Positions 47,573 through 57,222 of a stretch of 64,000 bases of DNA are shown piece after piece. A program made the position numbers and the translations under genes. The stretch's first letter is position 1. Every line of letters starts with the position of its first letter. Source of the DNA: Hanleya hanleyi (lineage: Eukaryota; Mollusca; Polyplacophora; Lepidopleurida; Hanleyidae); the NCBI GenBank assembly GCA_036873755.1, contig JAVTVY010025213.1, positions 44,195 to 108,194 of the forward strand, read 5' to 3'. Below the pieces are notes generated by a model. The model worked only from the letters and a program-made list of their open reading frames with translations, was not told where the DNA came from and searched no databases.

Positions 47573-48484
47573 TTATATCTGAACTGGAGGCGGTCGCCAT
47601 GTTTTGTTCGTCTGCTCAATGACGTCATCGGCTAACAAGGGGAATCCCCAGCAGCCGGCCGCACAGCATGGCGAGAGGCGAGAAGCCGACCTTGAGTTAC
47701 TGGAGTACGTCGCAAATTCGGCGAAAAACGTCCAATTGGAAGGTACATTGCCACCGCTTCTTTGGATCTCATCTTTGGAGACGGGTGAAAACCCACATAC
47801 TTGTCCCAAAGACCAATTGTCACCCAACAAGAGTCTGAGGTCGAGTTCCAAGTCAGTGGGAAGAAGGGATTTAGCACAGCACCTCGTGTCGAGCGAGATA
47901 GCGAATTTACTCCCCCTCTTGTGATTGCCTCTGTTCACTAGATCTTCGAACGTGAAGTAGTCGCTCGCCGGTACGTTATTGAAATAGTTTCTGAGCACAT
48001 CGTTCACGGTCAGTGAATTGGACGGTGTAGCCGATAAGATTCTCTCTATCAGCTTGCAGAACTTCCTATACATCACCTTGTGGAAGTTTATGGCGCCGTA
48101 ACATATGGGGTTGTTTTGACCTCTGTTTGTACCACTTTCACGACATCCTACGGAAGGGCCGGTCACATTAAATATGGATTTGGCCAAGAAAGTGCCCTCG
48201 TACAGCTTCAGATAGTTATCGACAGCCTCCATGGTGTCGTCCTCGATACCGAACCATTTTAAACTGTTGATATTTTTTTCGCATTCCCCTATAAGCGGAC
48301 CAGACATCGCTAAATTGTTTTTGCGTCCAGTCAATAAAGCGTCCTGCTGCATTTTTGCGCCGATTGGACACCAGGGCAGGCTCCGCACAAAGGCCTCTGG
48401 AGAGAATGCACGGTCCGACGATATTATCGTAGACGCTACCGCTGCAGGTGTTCTCGACGATGGTACATCGACCCCCTGATCGAT
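47573..48484 (-). CDS. Virus-like protein, unrecognised family (second island), 5' end uncertain
   Basis: The minus-strand frame is open from a splice-acceptor-like site (TTTCCACAG, just above 48484) to a TAA at 47573, about 303 codons with no ATG at the 5' end. Content: WCPIGAKMQQDALLTG, an acidic-helical region, then Cys-containing segments (DTRCCAKSLL, SPCCAAGC). A candidate upstream exon (48922-48730) starts with an ATG and ends in a strong GTAAGT donor. Its phase does not fit this frame directly: joining it would use the shorter frame ending at 48216. The coding frame is trusted from its length and composition. Its first exon is unknown. It lies divergently to the ENT-like gene. Confidence 0.5.
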   Translation of the reverse strand: MDQGVDVPSSRTPAAVASTIISSDRAFSPEAFVRSLPWCPIGAKMQQDALLTGRKNNLAMSGPLIGECEKNINSLKWFGIEDDTMEAVDNYLKLYEGTFLAKSIFNVTGPSVGCRESGTNRGQNNPICYGAINFHKVMYRKFCKLIERILSATPSNSLTVNDVLRNYFNNVPASDYFTFEDLVNRGNHKRGSKFAISLDTRCCAKSLLPTDLELDLRLLLGDNWSLGQVCGFSPVSKDEIQRSGGNVPSNWTFFAEFATYSSNSRSASRLSPCCAAGCWGFPLLADDVIEQTNKTWRPPPVQI

Positions 48485-48550
48485 CTGTGGAAATATAGAA
48501 GATATAGAAATGTTTATAAAGCCTTGCGTCTACGACGAGTACCGGCAATA

Positions 48551-48581
<31 letters not shown>

Positions 48582-49138
48582 ATGTATACTCAAAATATGT
48601 TTTAAGAATGATACAGAACGTACAGGAAAACGTACAAAATATACCAGATATAAAACATGTACGCCGTTAAATAGATACTGTATATACTGAAAAGTAAAGT
48701 CAATCTTTAAACCAGCTTTACAAACTTACCATCTCTGTCACTGTTAATTTTGTTGTAGCTCTTGTACATCCAATAATAACTCTTGTACATCCAATAACTT
48801 GAAGAGTGGAATGATCTTAGTTCGGAAATTGTCTGCTTATATCGGATGTTTCGAAGGGGAGCTTTCCCAACGGCCTTCTCCAATTTCTCCCCCGCTCCCC
48901 TGGCCTTTAAAAATAACAACATCAGGTGATTAGTCCTAATTGTACTACAAATGTCAAGGTCCCGTCCTGCCAGAAAAGGGGAGCATTACACACCGTTTTA
49001 TATATAAACACGTGTATAGTGCACGGGTTGGTATTCCAGCGGTGATTGCAGACGAAAGTAGTATTGTGTTTTTGAGAAAGAGTTGTAGTATACACAATCT
49101 ATAGATATACTTTCGACGCTGCTGCTTAAAAATCGAAG
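48485..49138. other. Divergent intergenic region of the second island
   Basis: A TA microsatellite (48553-48576), a possible small exon 48730-48922 (minus) and the promoter of the ENT-like gene. CTATAGATATAC lies about 40 bp before its ATG. Confidence 0.4.
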
Positions 49139-50626
49139 ATGAACCGTATTCAATCACAGACGCGAAATAATTTATCGGAAATCGGACGACAGAAAATGGT
49201 AACGAACGATGGATGGACTGTCTCGAAAAGAACGGTAATCTTTAGATTGTTCATGTTTATATTATGCGGGGTAGTAAGTTTGATACCGTATAATTGCGTG
49301 ACGGTAGCTATGCCGTATTTGACGCCCAGGATCGCATCGCTGCCGATTACTGAGAATTTCACCAATACTGTTGTGACATTATCTCATGGTAAGACGACTA
49401 CAAGTAACTCTTCTACAGTACCGTCGTGCAGAGGAATCGAAAGCGATTATCTGTATGCCAGTCTTCCAACATTGTTCGTCTGGACTTTTCAGATAGGAAT
49501 CATGATCGTTTCGTTAGTGATATACTGTCGAGTGGCGATGATCAATGTACGTCGCAAGAGAATAGAAGATCGACAACTGAAGAACTTCGCCGGTGCAAAG
49601 ATCATTGGGTTCGGAGTGTTGAAGTTGGAGAATTATGCGCATCGCATAACGGTAACAACGGTCTTCATTCTGCTGCTGACCAGTTTCATCACCGGCATAA
49701 CCGCGTACGCGAACACTTGCGATGCTGTACTGATACTCGTCTTGTTCCTGCTTATCTTTTCAATCGTCTCGACTTTAACGGGAGTTCTTCAAACGATGAC
49801 CGCTTCGATGGCGGCTGTCTTCGGGGGTCGAGCAACGAACGCGTTCACACTTGGACTGGACATTTCTGGACTGTTAACATCGGGTTTGGCCGCGTTGAAT
49901 CCTCTCATGTTCGCTTCAGCAAGCGAAAGAGATACCGTGCTACCTTTCTACTTCCAGGGTCTGGTATTGATCGTCTTGCTGATTCCCGTTAGTTTATATT
50001 TTGGTTTTTCGAAAGACTACGCGACGACTACTGCTAGATACGAGGAGCGTGTCCGCGAGGAACAGCAGAAAGTCAGAGAGACGACGCTCGCGGAGGAAGA
50101 AGACCATGATAAGGGTGTAAACGTGAAGATTAACAACGCCCTTCTCAACCGCGCGTTGCAAAAATGTGTTAGTCCACTCGCGTTAGCTCCCGCCATCGCC
50201 GTAATCGAAGTCACTGAAAAGAACGGTCCAGAGAGGGAAGTAAGTAAAGCAGAAGTGGAGTCTAAGAACGACGCAGAGGGTAAAGTTGAACTCGACGTCT
50301 CCCAAGAAATTAAAGCAAACACAAAAGAAGAGAATGAGAGTAACGACGAAAATACCGAAGTGAACTTCTCGCGCAAAGTGGAGGTTTACACGGAAGACGC
50401 AGTCCGCGGACACAGAGGGCCCATCCGCATTCTGTTTAAAGACACCGCTACCAACTGTTTCAGTGTCTTGGACAGTGTCTTGGTCAGTCTAACCGACATC
50501 GCTATCGGACGCCAGAATAAACGCAGTTGGTACGCTCGCGAGCGCGGAGCAGCGCTCATCGTATGGCGAAATTTTGGCATCATGTTAGGACTGGCCGGAA
50601 ACCTGTGTCTGAACAAAGTATATTAA
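49139..50626 (+). CDS. ENT-like multi-pass membrane protein (N-terminal half transporter), 495 aa
   Basis: Six hydrophobic segments lie at about residues 30-55, 108-132, 168-190, 195-228, 234-262 and 270-295. The first contains GVVSLIPYNCVTVAMPYL, which aligns with the LPWNxxxTAxxYF motif of equilibrative nucleoside transporters. Segments 4-6 match ENT helices 4-6: GVLQTMTASMAAVFGG, ISGLLTSGLAAL, FYFQGLVLIVLLIPVSLYF. The first loop carries NxT/S sites (NFTN, NSST). After helix 6 comes a charged cytoplasmic tail of about 175 residues instead of helices 7-11, with one weak C-terminal hydrophobic segment. Transport is doubtful. The UL43/BMRF2 family of herpesviruses is thought to share the ENT fold, which would fit a herpes-like origin; that link is inference. 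A cluster of AATAAA-like signals lies near 50740. Confidence 0.65.
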   Translation: MNRIQSQTRNNLSEIGRQKMVTNDGWTVSKRTVIFRLFMFILCGVVSLIPYNCVTVAMPYLTPRIASLPITENFTNTVVTLSHGKTTTSNSSTVPSCRGIESDYLYASLPTLFVWTFQIGIMIVSLVIYCRVAMINVRRKRIEDRQLKNFAGAKIIGFGVLKLENYAHRITVTTVFILLLTSFITGITAYANTCDAVLILVLFLLIFSIVSTLTGVLQTMTASMAAVFGGRATNAFTLGLDISGLLTSGLAALNPLMFASASERDTVLPFYFQGLVLIVLLIPVSLYFGFSKDYATTTARYEERVREEQQKVRETTLAEEEDHDKGVNVKINNALLNRALQKCVSPLALAPAIAVIEVTEKNGPEREVSKAEVESKNDAEGKVELDVSQEIKANTKEENESNDENTEVNFSRKVEVYTEDAVRGHRGPIRILFKDTATNCFSVLDSVLVSLTDIAIGRQNKRSWYARERGAALIVWRNFGIMLGLAGNLCLNKVY

Positions 50627-50799
50627 CTGTCGACGAGAATGAGACTTCTTTCTTTCGTTTGCTCGTAATATTCTCTTCTTATCCGTGTGTGTAATTTTGC
50701 CGATATATTTAAGCATTTGTTGAACAGTAAAAAAATAATAATAAATGATCATATATATCTACGTCCTTTCTTGTTTATTGATTCGTTACTGAGAAGGTA

Positions 50800-51318
50800 A
50801 TGAGTCGACTCTTTTGCGCCACCCCTAACAATGGGAAAAGTGAATGGAAACGATTACGGCAAAAACAACGTCGACAACGCGTTCAACGGTTGGTTTTGAA
50901 CGGGAGATTGAATCAAGCCTTGTGGTACGTTCGACCAGGAGGATTGCGTCGAACGTTGAAAACAGTAAAAACATCTATTTCCTTGCACGAGCTGCGGAGA
51001 TTGCGGCGATTGGCGGGGAAAGTCAGTGGAAGAAATTCGTCGACGCACGATACCAGAGGTAAAAGGCATAGAAAAGGTCGAAGGAAAGAGGATGATGAAC
51101 AAGAGATCAACAATCTCAAAGATTTGCTTCATAGAGATGTGACATTTATCGACAAACATTTGTTCCAGCGGCAAAAGATACAGAAACTGAAGAAGATTGA
51201 ATCGGTCGAACAACGGCGTCGTATAGCAAAGTCTGCGAGGTCCATATGCAAACACAACGAAGGCGTGGCTCGGCGAAGACGCTTAATGAACTTGGTCGAT
51301 ACCAATAAGATTGAATGA
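50800..51318 (+). CDS. Highly basic virus-like protein, 172 aa
   Basis: The ATG at 50800 follows a pyrimidine-rich stretch and GAAGGTA. The protein is rich in Arg/Lys throughout (KRLRQKQRRQRVQR, RGKRHRKGRRKED), with helical Leu-rich segments. This composition suits nucleic-acid binding or a capsid-core role. The family is not recognised. Its last 11 codons recur at 57037-57069, showing that this gene and the following paralogue were duplicated together. Confidence 0.55.
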   Translation: MSRLFCATPNNGKSEWKRLRQKQRRQRVQRLVLNGRLNQALWYVRPGGLRRTLKTVKTSISLHELRRLRRLAGKVSGRNSSTHDTRGKRHRKGRRKEDDEQEINNLKDLLHRDVTFIDKHLFQRQKIQKLKKIESVEQRRRIAKSARSICKHNEGVARRRRLMNLVDTNKIE

Positions 51319-51738
51319 AATGTATAAACATGTTTTACAACCTATAGTAATGGCGCTTCGGGAGAAGTGAGGCGGGAGCACAAAACAATGGCAACGTTTC
51401 CATATAATTTAGCTAGATCCAGATCAGGAAATATTTGTTACTTGAGACATTATGGACAAGGTAAGTTTCTTCTTGGTATAATAATGTCGCGGTTCATGTC
51501 CAAGCTGTATGAAACGTGGACGACCAATCTATCGATAACAAGGGGGAAGGGGAGGAAGTCCGACATGTAAACATATGAGTTGGCTACAATAGCCCACGGA
51601 TATTACACCATTATATAAATTAAAGAAACTCACGAATATATATTTTTGTTGAAATAGTCGTTGGAATATAAACATTTCCATATTATCGATATTCACAGTT
51701 CTCGTCGCCAATAATAATCTCAATATCCTCTTCTCTAC
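51319..51738. other. Convergent spacer, duplicated at 57070-57222
   Basis: The last about 110 bp (GTTGAAATAGTC.TTG.AATATAAACATT through CTACCTACTGACTAGACG) are nearly identical to the sequence downstream of the 1088-residue paralogue. No ORF is supported. Confidence 0.6.
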
Positions 51739-53910
51739 CTACTGACTAGACGGAGAACCGGCATCGAGCGACGTGATATCATACACAGGACCGTCCTGTG
51801 GCAAATCGAACACTGAAGACGGAGACACGTTGAGTATTTTGGCGCAGCTTGCACTCGAATTTCTGGAAATGAGAATTTGTCCGGCGTACTTGAAGAAGTC
51901 GGCCACTGTGTACACTGGAATCTTCTGATCAGCGGAACTGATGTTTACGAAATCTAGAGCGTCCATAATAATGCATTTATCGGCATTGGCGTCGACGAAC
52001 CACACATCGTTGGGGATGAAATTCTCCAGAAGCAATGACTCGAGAGCCGGCGAATTACCACCATTATAGCTGGCGAACAGTCTTTTGGTCAATGTCTGCA
52101 TTAGCTTCAGAAACGATCTGGATGTCTTGTACCGTCCGTTCATCGTCCAGACGATGGTGTCCTCTACGTTCGGCAGATCGCAAAAGCATTTGTCTTCCGT
52201 CACAGGCGTAGGTGTAGGAACTAGACAAGCACCGGGCTTGCTTTTCCGCATTCTATCCAATAACAGTCCCATACATCTCGTACTGATCACGCTCCGCGTC
52301 ATCACTCTTCTCAGATTCTCGTTAATCTTGTTGTACACCGGAAGGAAGGACGGGTCGCGCAGTGGGAAATGAACCAGTGGACCGTCGGTCAACGAAGCGC
52401 ACAATTTGATTTCAGTCTGAACCGCTGCCAAGCAGAAGAGCGGTTCAATTATTTGCACGACTTCGCGCCTTTTCGGCAACGAATTCTCTTCCAGAGACCA
52501 ATTCCTGCCAGTCTCCAATTCTAGGGTCATTTGTTTCCTTCCCAAAGCCTTCTCGTCTCTTTTCTCCGGCAACTTTCTCACAGCCTCTCTCATGATCCTT
52601 TTTCTCTCCTCTCCTCCTTGATCTATGGCTTTTCGTTTGCTAGCAGAAGAGGATGGTTGGTGTGACGGGATCAGTATCTGTGTGATATCGCTCTTCTCTT
52701 CAGCTTGTAGATCAGTAGTATCAAGAGGAACACTGCCTTCTTCCTCAACAACAATTGCGGAAATTGTCGGTAAATCGAATGCTCTCTCAGACCAGACAGT
52801 ATCCGTTATGAGTGACTCTGAATCAGATATATCCAATGAGGGAAATAAATCTTGGCTTGGTAATTGCGCATCTCCTTCGTATATATCTGATTCTGTCTCG
52901 TCTAACAACGAATTGGAGGAAAATAAATCTTGGCTTTGTAATTGCGCATCTCCTTCGTATATATCTGATTCTGTCTCGCCTAACAACGAAAAACTATGCC
53001 CATTCTTTTCTCGCGATGGTTCGACGTCGGGACGTCGCTCGTCTTTCGCCAAATCCACGCGTAGAGTCGGTATGTCAGGGTTGAAAGCAGGCGGACTCTC
53101 CTCTTCTTCGCCATCTCGGCGTAAGGGGGGTCGCGTTTCGTCGTCATTTTCCTCCGTATTGAATTGTTTATGCGCTGCTGTTATGTGTGACTGTTGCCAA
53201 GAAGCCTCTAAATCAGACATATGTAATGGGGGAGCTGAATCTTGACTTTGTAATTGCTTAGTTGCTTCGCATAACAAGGAAACACTATCCCCATCCTTTG
53301 CTCCAGTCGTTTCGACGTGCGAACGTCTCTCGCCTCTCGGCAAGTCCAAACGTAGAGTCGGCATGTCCGCGTTGAAAGCATACTGCGGTGAGTTCCCACC
53401 AATCGCGGACAGGCTTTGTACGTTATCTACTGGTAGCCAAACGTTCTCCGAAGGTTCAAACGGGCGCAATTCGTCAACCTTGTCGTCTATAGTTATTGTC
53501 TTGTTTGTGTGACTCAACGACAACCCCGCGGATTGGACCTTTTCTTTACTGACGCGGTTCTTTCTACTGCTACTGGTAATAGCTTCTCTTCACGGCGGCA
53601 GTGTGTCTTTCTCTCCTCTTTCTACAGTATGCGCCACGCTCACACTGGGTGCACGCACTTGAGTAATGTCTTTCGTGAGCGCTAAGTAGTCGGCGTTGAA
53701 CATCATCGGCACATCGGGGTAGAACTCTTCAAAATTATCGTACAACTCGTTCGGTACACCGGCGGCATCTTCTTCGTTCTCCGCGCCGACTTCTTTTTCC
53801 ACGGCTTTTCCGGTCGGATACAAAGAATATTTGACACCTTGGACTTTTGCTCTCACGATCGAACTGTCTTCATCGTCGACTTTTAAATTAAAAAAAATCA
53901 CTCGATTCAT
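51739..53910 (-). pseudogene. Virus-like paralogue A, one in-frame TGA
   Basis: One minus-strand frame runs from the ATG at 53910 to the stop at 51739, interrupted only by a TGA at 53592-53590 after 106 codons. The C-terminal ~243 residues are ~85-90% identical to the end of paralogue B. They start at REVVQIIEPLFCLAAVQ and end SLDAGSPSSQ, with a CFCDLP motif between. The N-terminus is unlike B apart from a short stretch (NELYDNFEEFY and NEMYENWKGFF types). It contains internal repeats: FN(A/P)D(M/I)PTLR(L/V)DL twice, and ETESDIYEGDAQL twice from a ~90-bp DNA duplication (52830-52990). Either the TGA kills the gene, it is read through, or translation restarts. The promoter motif TGACCAGTCAG sits 1-2 bp before the ATG. 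Confidence 0.65.
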
Positions 53911-53911
53911 T

Positions 53912-53928
53912 CTGACTGGTCAATCCCC
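53912..53928 (-). promoter_or_regulatory. Leader motif shared by the two paralogues (copy A)
   Basis: On the minus strand GGGGATTGACCAGTCAG. The same motif with one change lies at 60546-60563 before paralogue B. It is conserved between the duplicated copies while the adjacent sequence diverges, so it may be a promoter or initiator element, or simply shared ancestry. Confidence 0.45.
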
Positions 53929-53950
53929 TCCACAAATACTATTGAACATG

Positions 53951-56900
53951 GCGAAGAATAATAATAATAGCTTTATTTATTCTGGTTTAATTAGCTCCAA
54001 GGCTAGTCTTCCTTAAGGTCCAGAAGTAAGTTAGCAAGATAGGTAGTGTACGGATAAAAAAATATTTTATATATATATATATATTGACACATGTAAGAAT
54101 ACCCAAACATTGATTTGTATTGTAACTAAATGAAAATGCACGTACTAACACAGTCGGAATAAAACTGAGTACACTTTACAATTTTTTTTCACAAAAAGTT
54201 TTTTAAAGTTTTCGTAAAGATTTTAACAAAGTTTTATCATATCTAAAATATTAAAGTTTTAGTGAAGATTTTTTACAACGTTTTATCGTATCTAAAATAT
54301 TTGATTTTAAGAGCTGGCGTTTAAAAGATACAATATTATATATAAAACTAAGTGTAGTTTACAACTAGTATATATATATTCACACATGTAAGAATATTCG
54401 GTAAAGTTTTAGTAAAGGTTTTTAACAAACTTTTATCGTATCTAAAATATTTGATTTTAAGAGCTGGCGTTTAAAAGATACAATATTATATATAAAACTA
54501 AGTGCAGTTTACAACTAGTATATATATATTCACACATGTAAGAATATTCGGTAAAGTTTTAGTAAAGATTTTAACAAAGTGTTATCGTATCTAAAATATT
54601 AAAGTTTTAGTAAAGATTTTTAACAAAATTTTATCGTATCTAAAATATTTGATTTTAAGAGCTGGCGTTTAAAAGATACAATATTATATATAAAACTAAG
54701 TGCAGTTTACAACTAGTATATATATATTCACACATGTAAGAATATTCGGTAAAGTTTTAGTAAAGATTTTTAACAAAGTTGTATCGTATCTAAAATATTT
54801 GATTTTAAGAGCTGGCGTTTAAAAGATACAATATTATATATAAAACTAAGTGCAGTTTACAACTAGTATATATATATTCACACATTTAAGAATATCCGGT
54901 AAAGTTTTAGTAAAGATTTTTCACAAAGTTTTATCGTATCTAAAATATTAAAGTTTTAGTAAAGATTTTTAACAAAGTTTTATCGTATCTAAAATATTTG
55001 ATTTTAAGAGCTGGCGTTTAAAAGATACAATATTATATATAAAACTAAGTGCAGTTTACAACTAGTATATATATATTCACACATGTAAGAATATCCGGTA
55101 AAGTTTTAGTAAAGATTTTTAACAAAGTTTTATCGTATTTAAAATATTTGATTTTAAGAGCTGGCGTTTAAAAGATACAATATTATATATAAAACTAAGT
55201 GCAGTTTACAACTAGTATATATATATTCACACATGTAAGAATATCCGGTAAAGTTTTAGTAAAGATTTTAACAAAGTGTTATCGTATCTAAAATATTAAA
55301 GTTTTAGTAAAGATTTTTAACAAAATTTTGTCGTATCTAAAATATTTGATTTTAAGAGCTGGCGTTTAAAAGATACAATATTATATATAAAACTAAGTGC
55401 AGTTTACAACTAGTATATATATATTCACACATGTAAGAATATTCGGTAAAGTTTTAGTAAAGATTTTAACAAAGTGTTATCGTATCTAAAATATTAAAGT
55501 TTTAGTAAAGATTTTTAACAAAATTTTATCGTATCTAAAATATTTGATTTTAAGAGCTGGCGTTTAAAAGATACAATATTATATATAAAACTAAGTGCAG
55601 TTTACAACTAGTATATATATATTCACACATGTAAGAATATTCGGTAAAGTTTTAGTAAAGATTTGAACAAAGTGTTATCGTATCTAAAATATTAAAGTTT
55701 TAGTAAAGATTTTTAACAAAATTTTATCGTATCTAAAAATATTTGATTTTAAGAGCTGGCGTTTAAAAGATACAATATTATATATAAAACTAAGTGCAGT
55801 TTACAACTAGTATATATATATTCACACATGTAAGAATATTCGGTAAAGTTTTAGTAAAGATTTTTAACAAAGTTGTATCGTATCTAAAATATTTGATTTT
55901 AAGAGCTGGCGTTTAAAAGATACAATATTATATATAAAACTAAGTGCAGTTTACAACTAGTATATATATATTCACACATGTAAGAATATCCGGTAAAGTT
56001 TTAGTAAAGATTTTAACAAAGTGTTATCGTATCTAAAATATTAAAGTTTTAGTAAAGATTTTTAACAAAATTTTATCGTATCTAAAATATTTGATTTTAA
56101 GAGCTGGCGTTTAAAAGATACAATATTATATATAAAACTAAGTGCAGTTTACAACTAGTATATATATATTCACACATGTAAGAATATTCGGTAAAGTTTT
56201 AGTAAAGATTTTTAACAAAGTTTTATCGTATCTAAAATATTTGATTTTAAGAGCTGGCGTTTAAAAGATACAATATTATATATAAAACTAAGTGCAGTTT
56301 ACAACTAGTATATATATATTCACACATGTAAGAATATCCGGTAAAGTTTTAGTAAAGATTTTAACAAAGTGTTATCGTATCTAAAATATTAAAGTTTTAG
56401 TAAAGATTTTTAACAAAATTTTATCGTATCTAAAATATTTGATTTTAAGAGCTGGCGTTTAAAAGATACAATATTATATATAAAACTAAGTGCAGTTTAC
56501 AACTAGTATATATATATTCACACTTGTAAGAATATTCGGTAAAGTTTTAGTAAAGATTTTTAACAAAGTTGTATCGTATCTAAAATATTTGATTTTAAGA
56601 GCTGGCGTTTAAAAGATACAATATTATATATAAAACTAAGTGCAGTTTACAACTAGTATATATATATTCACACATGTAAGAATATCCGGTAAAGTTTTAG
56701 TAAAGATTTTAACAAAGTGTTATCGTATCTAAAATATTAAAGTTTTAGTAAAGATTTTTAACAAAATTTTATCGTATCTAAAATATTTGATTTTAAGAGC
56801 TGGCGTTTAAAAGATACAATATTTTATAGAAAACTAAGTGCAGTTTACAAAGTATTTCCATGTATCATATCTATAATATTTGATTTTAAGAGTTATTATC

Positions 56901-57030
56901 AGAGGCCCTCAGTTCTACAGGTAAAGAGTTCCAGATTTTGACACCTGAGCACCTGAAACTTTTGCGAAATAATTCACACTTCAAAGGTGGGAGTGCCAGA
57001 TCGCCTCGCTTGCCAAATCTCGTTCTATGG
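53951..57030 (-). mobile_element. 5'-truncated LINE with a satellite-expanded 3' region
   Basis: Read on the minus strand, the left end (57020-56890) encodes RTRFGKRGDL, CELFRKSFR and KIWNSLPVELR. This is the end of a non-LTR reverse transcriptase, where the K-(L/I)-WNSLP-x-E-(L/I)-R motif is characteristic. The right end is a typical LINE tail: AATAAATAAAGC followed by ATT repeats (53951-53975). Between them lies the tandem array of 54190-56860. It lies directly upstream of paralogue A. The 5' truncation abuts a remnant of the basic-protein gene at 57037. Confidence 0.7.
54190..56860. repeat. Tandem array with 150- and 198-bp periods
   Basis: The landmark GAGCTGGCGTTTAAAAGATA occurs 15 times between 54311 and 56797. 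Spacings in order are 150, 198, 150, 199, 150, 198, 198, 199, 150, 198, 150, 198, 150, 198. The long unit is the short unit plus a 48-bp internal duplication (GTATCTAAAATATTAAAGTT region). Units also contain ACTAGTATATATATATTC. Very AT-rich, with no ORF. Units are nearly identical, so expansion was recent or the array is homogenised. Confidence 0.95.
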
Positions 57031-57036
57031 TGGTAT

Positions 57037-57069
57037 ATGAACGTGGATGATACTAGTAAGATTGAATGA
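57037..57069 (+). pseudogene. Remnant of a second copy of the basic-protein gene
   Basis: Eleven codons including the stop (MNVDDTSKIE) match the last codons of the gene at 50800-51318 (MNLVDTNKIE). The rest of that copy is gone; the LINE 5' end lies immediately to its left. Confidence 0.7.
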
Positions 57070-57222
57070 GATGTATATATATATATATATCATAAATTAA
57101 TGAAACTCAAGAATATATATATTTCGTTGAAATAGTCTTTGAAATATAAACATTTCCATATTATCGACATTCACAGTTCTCGTTGACAATAATAATTATA
57201 TTCTCAATATCCTCTTCTCTAC
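57070..57222. other. Convergent spacer, duplicate of the 51319-51738 spacer
   Basis: TA microsatellite (57075-57090), then the near-identical 110-bp block shared with the 3' flank of paralogue A. Confidence 0.65.

Noticed and set aside
48216..48922. A two-exon gene joining 48922-48730 to the frame ending at 48216
   Set aside because: The splice sites look good, but the resulting frame competes with the much longer frame ending at 47573. I could not decide without RNA data, so only the long frame is listed.
49426..49992. A 188-residue plus-strand ORF inside the ENT-like gene
   Set aside because: An overlapping frame with Arg/Ser/Asp-rich composition and no hydrophobic or domain pattern. The ENT-like frame is clearly the coding one.
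54190..56860. CRISPR array or viral origin repeats
   Set aside because: No conserved short repeat with unique spacers; units are whole 150/198-bp duplicates. The LINE flanks explain the location. An origin function has no positive evidence.
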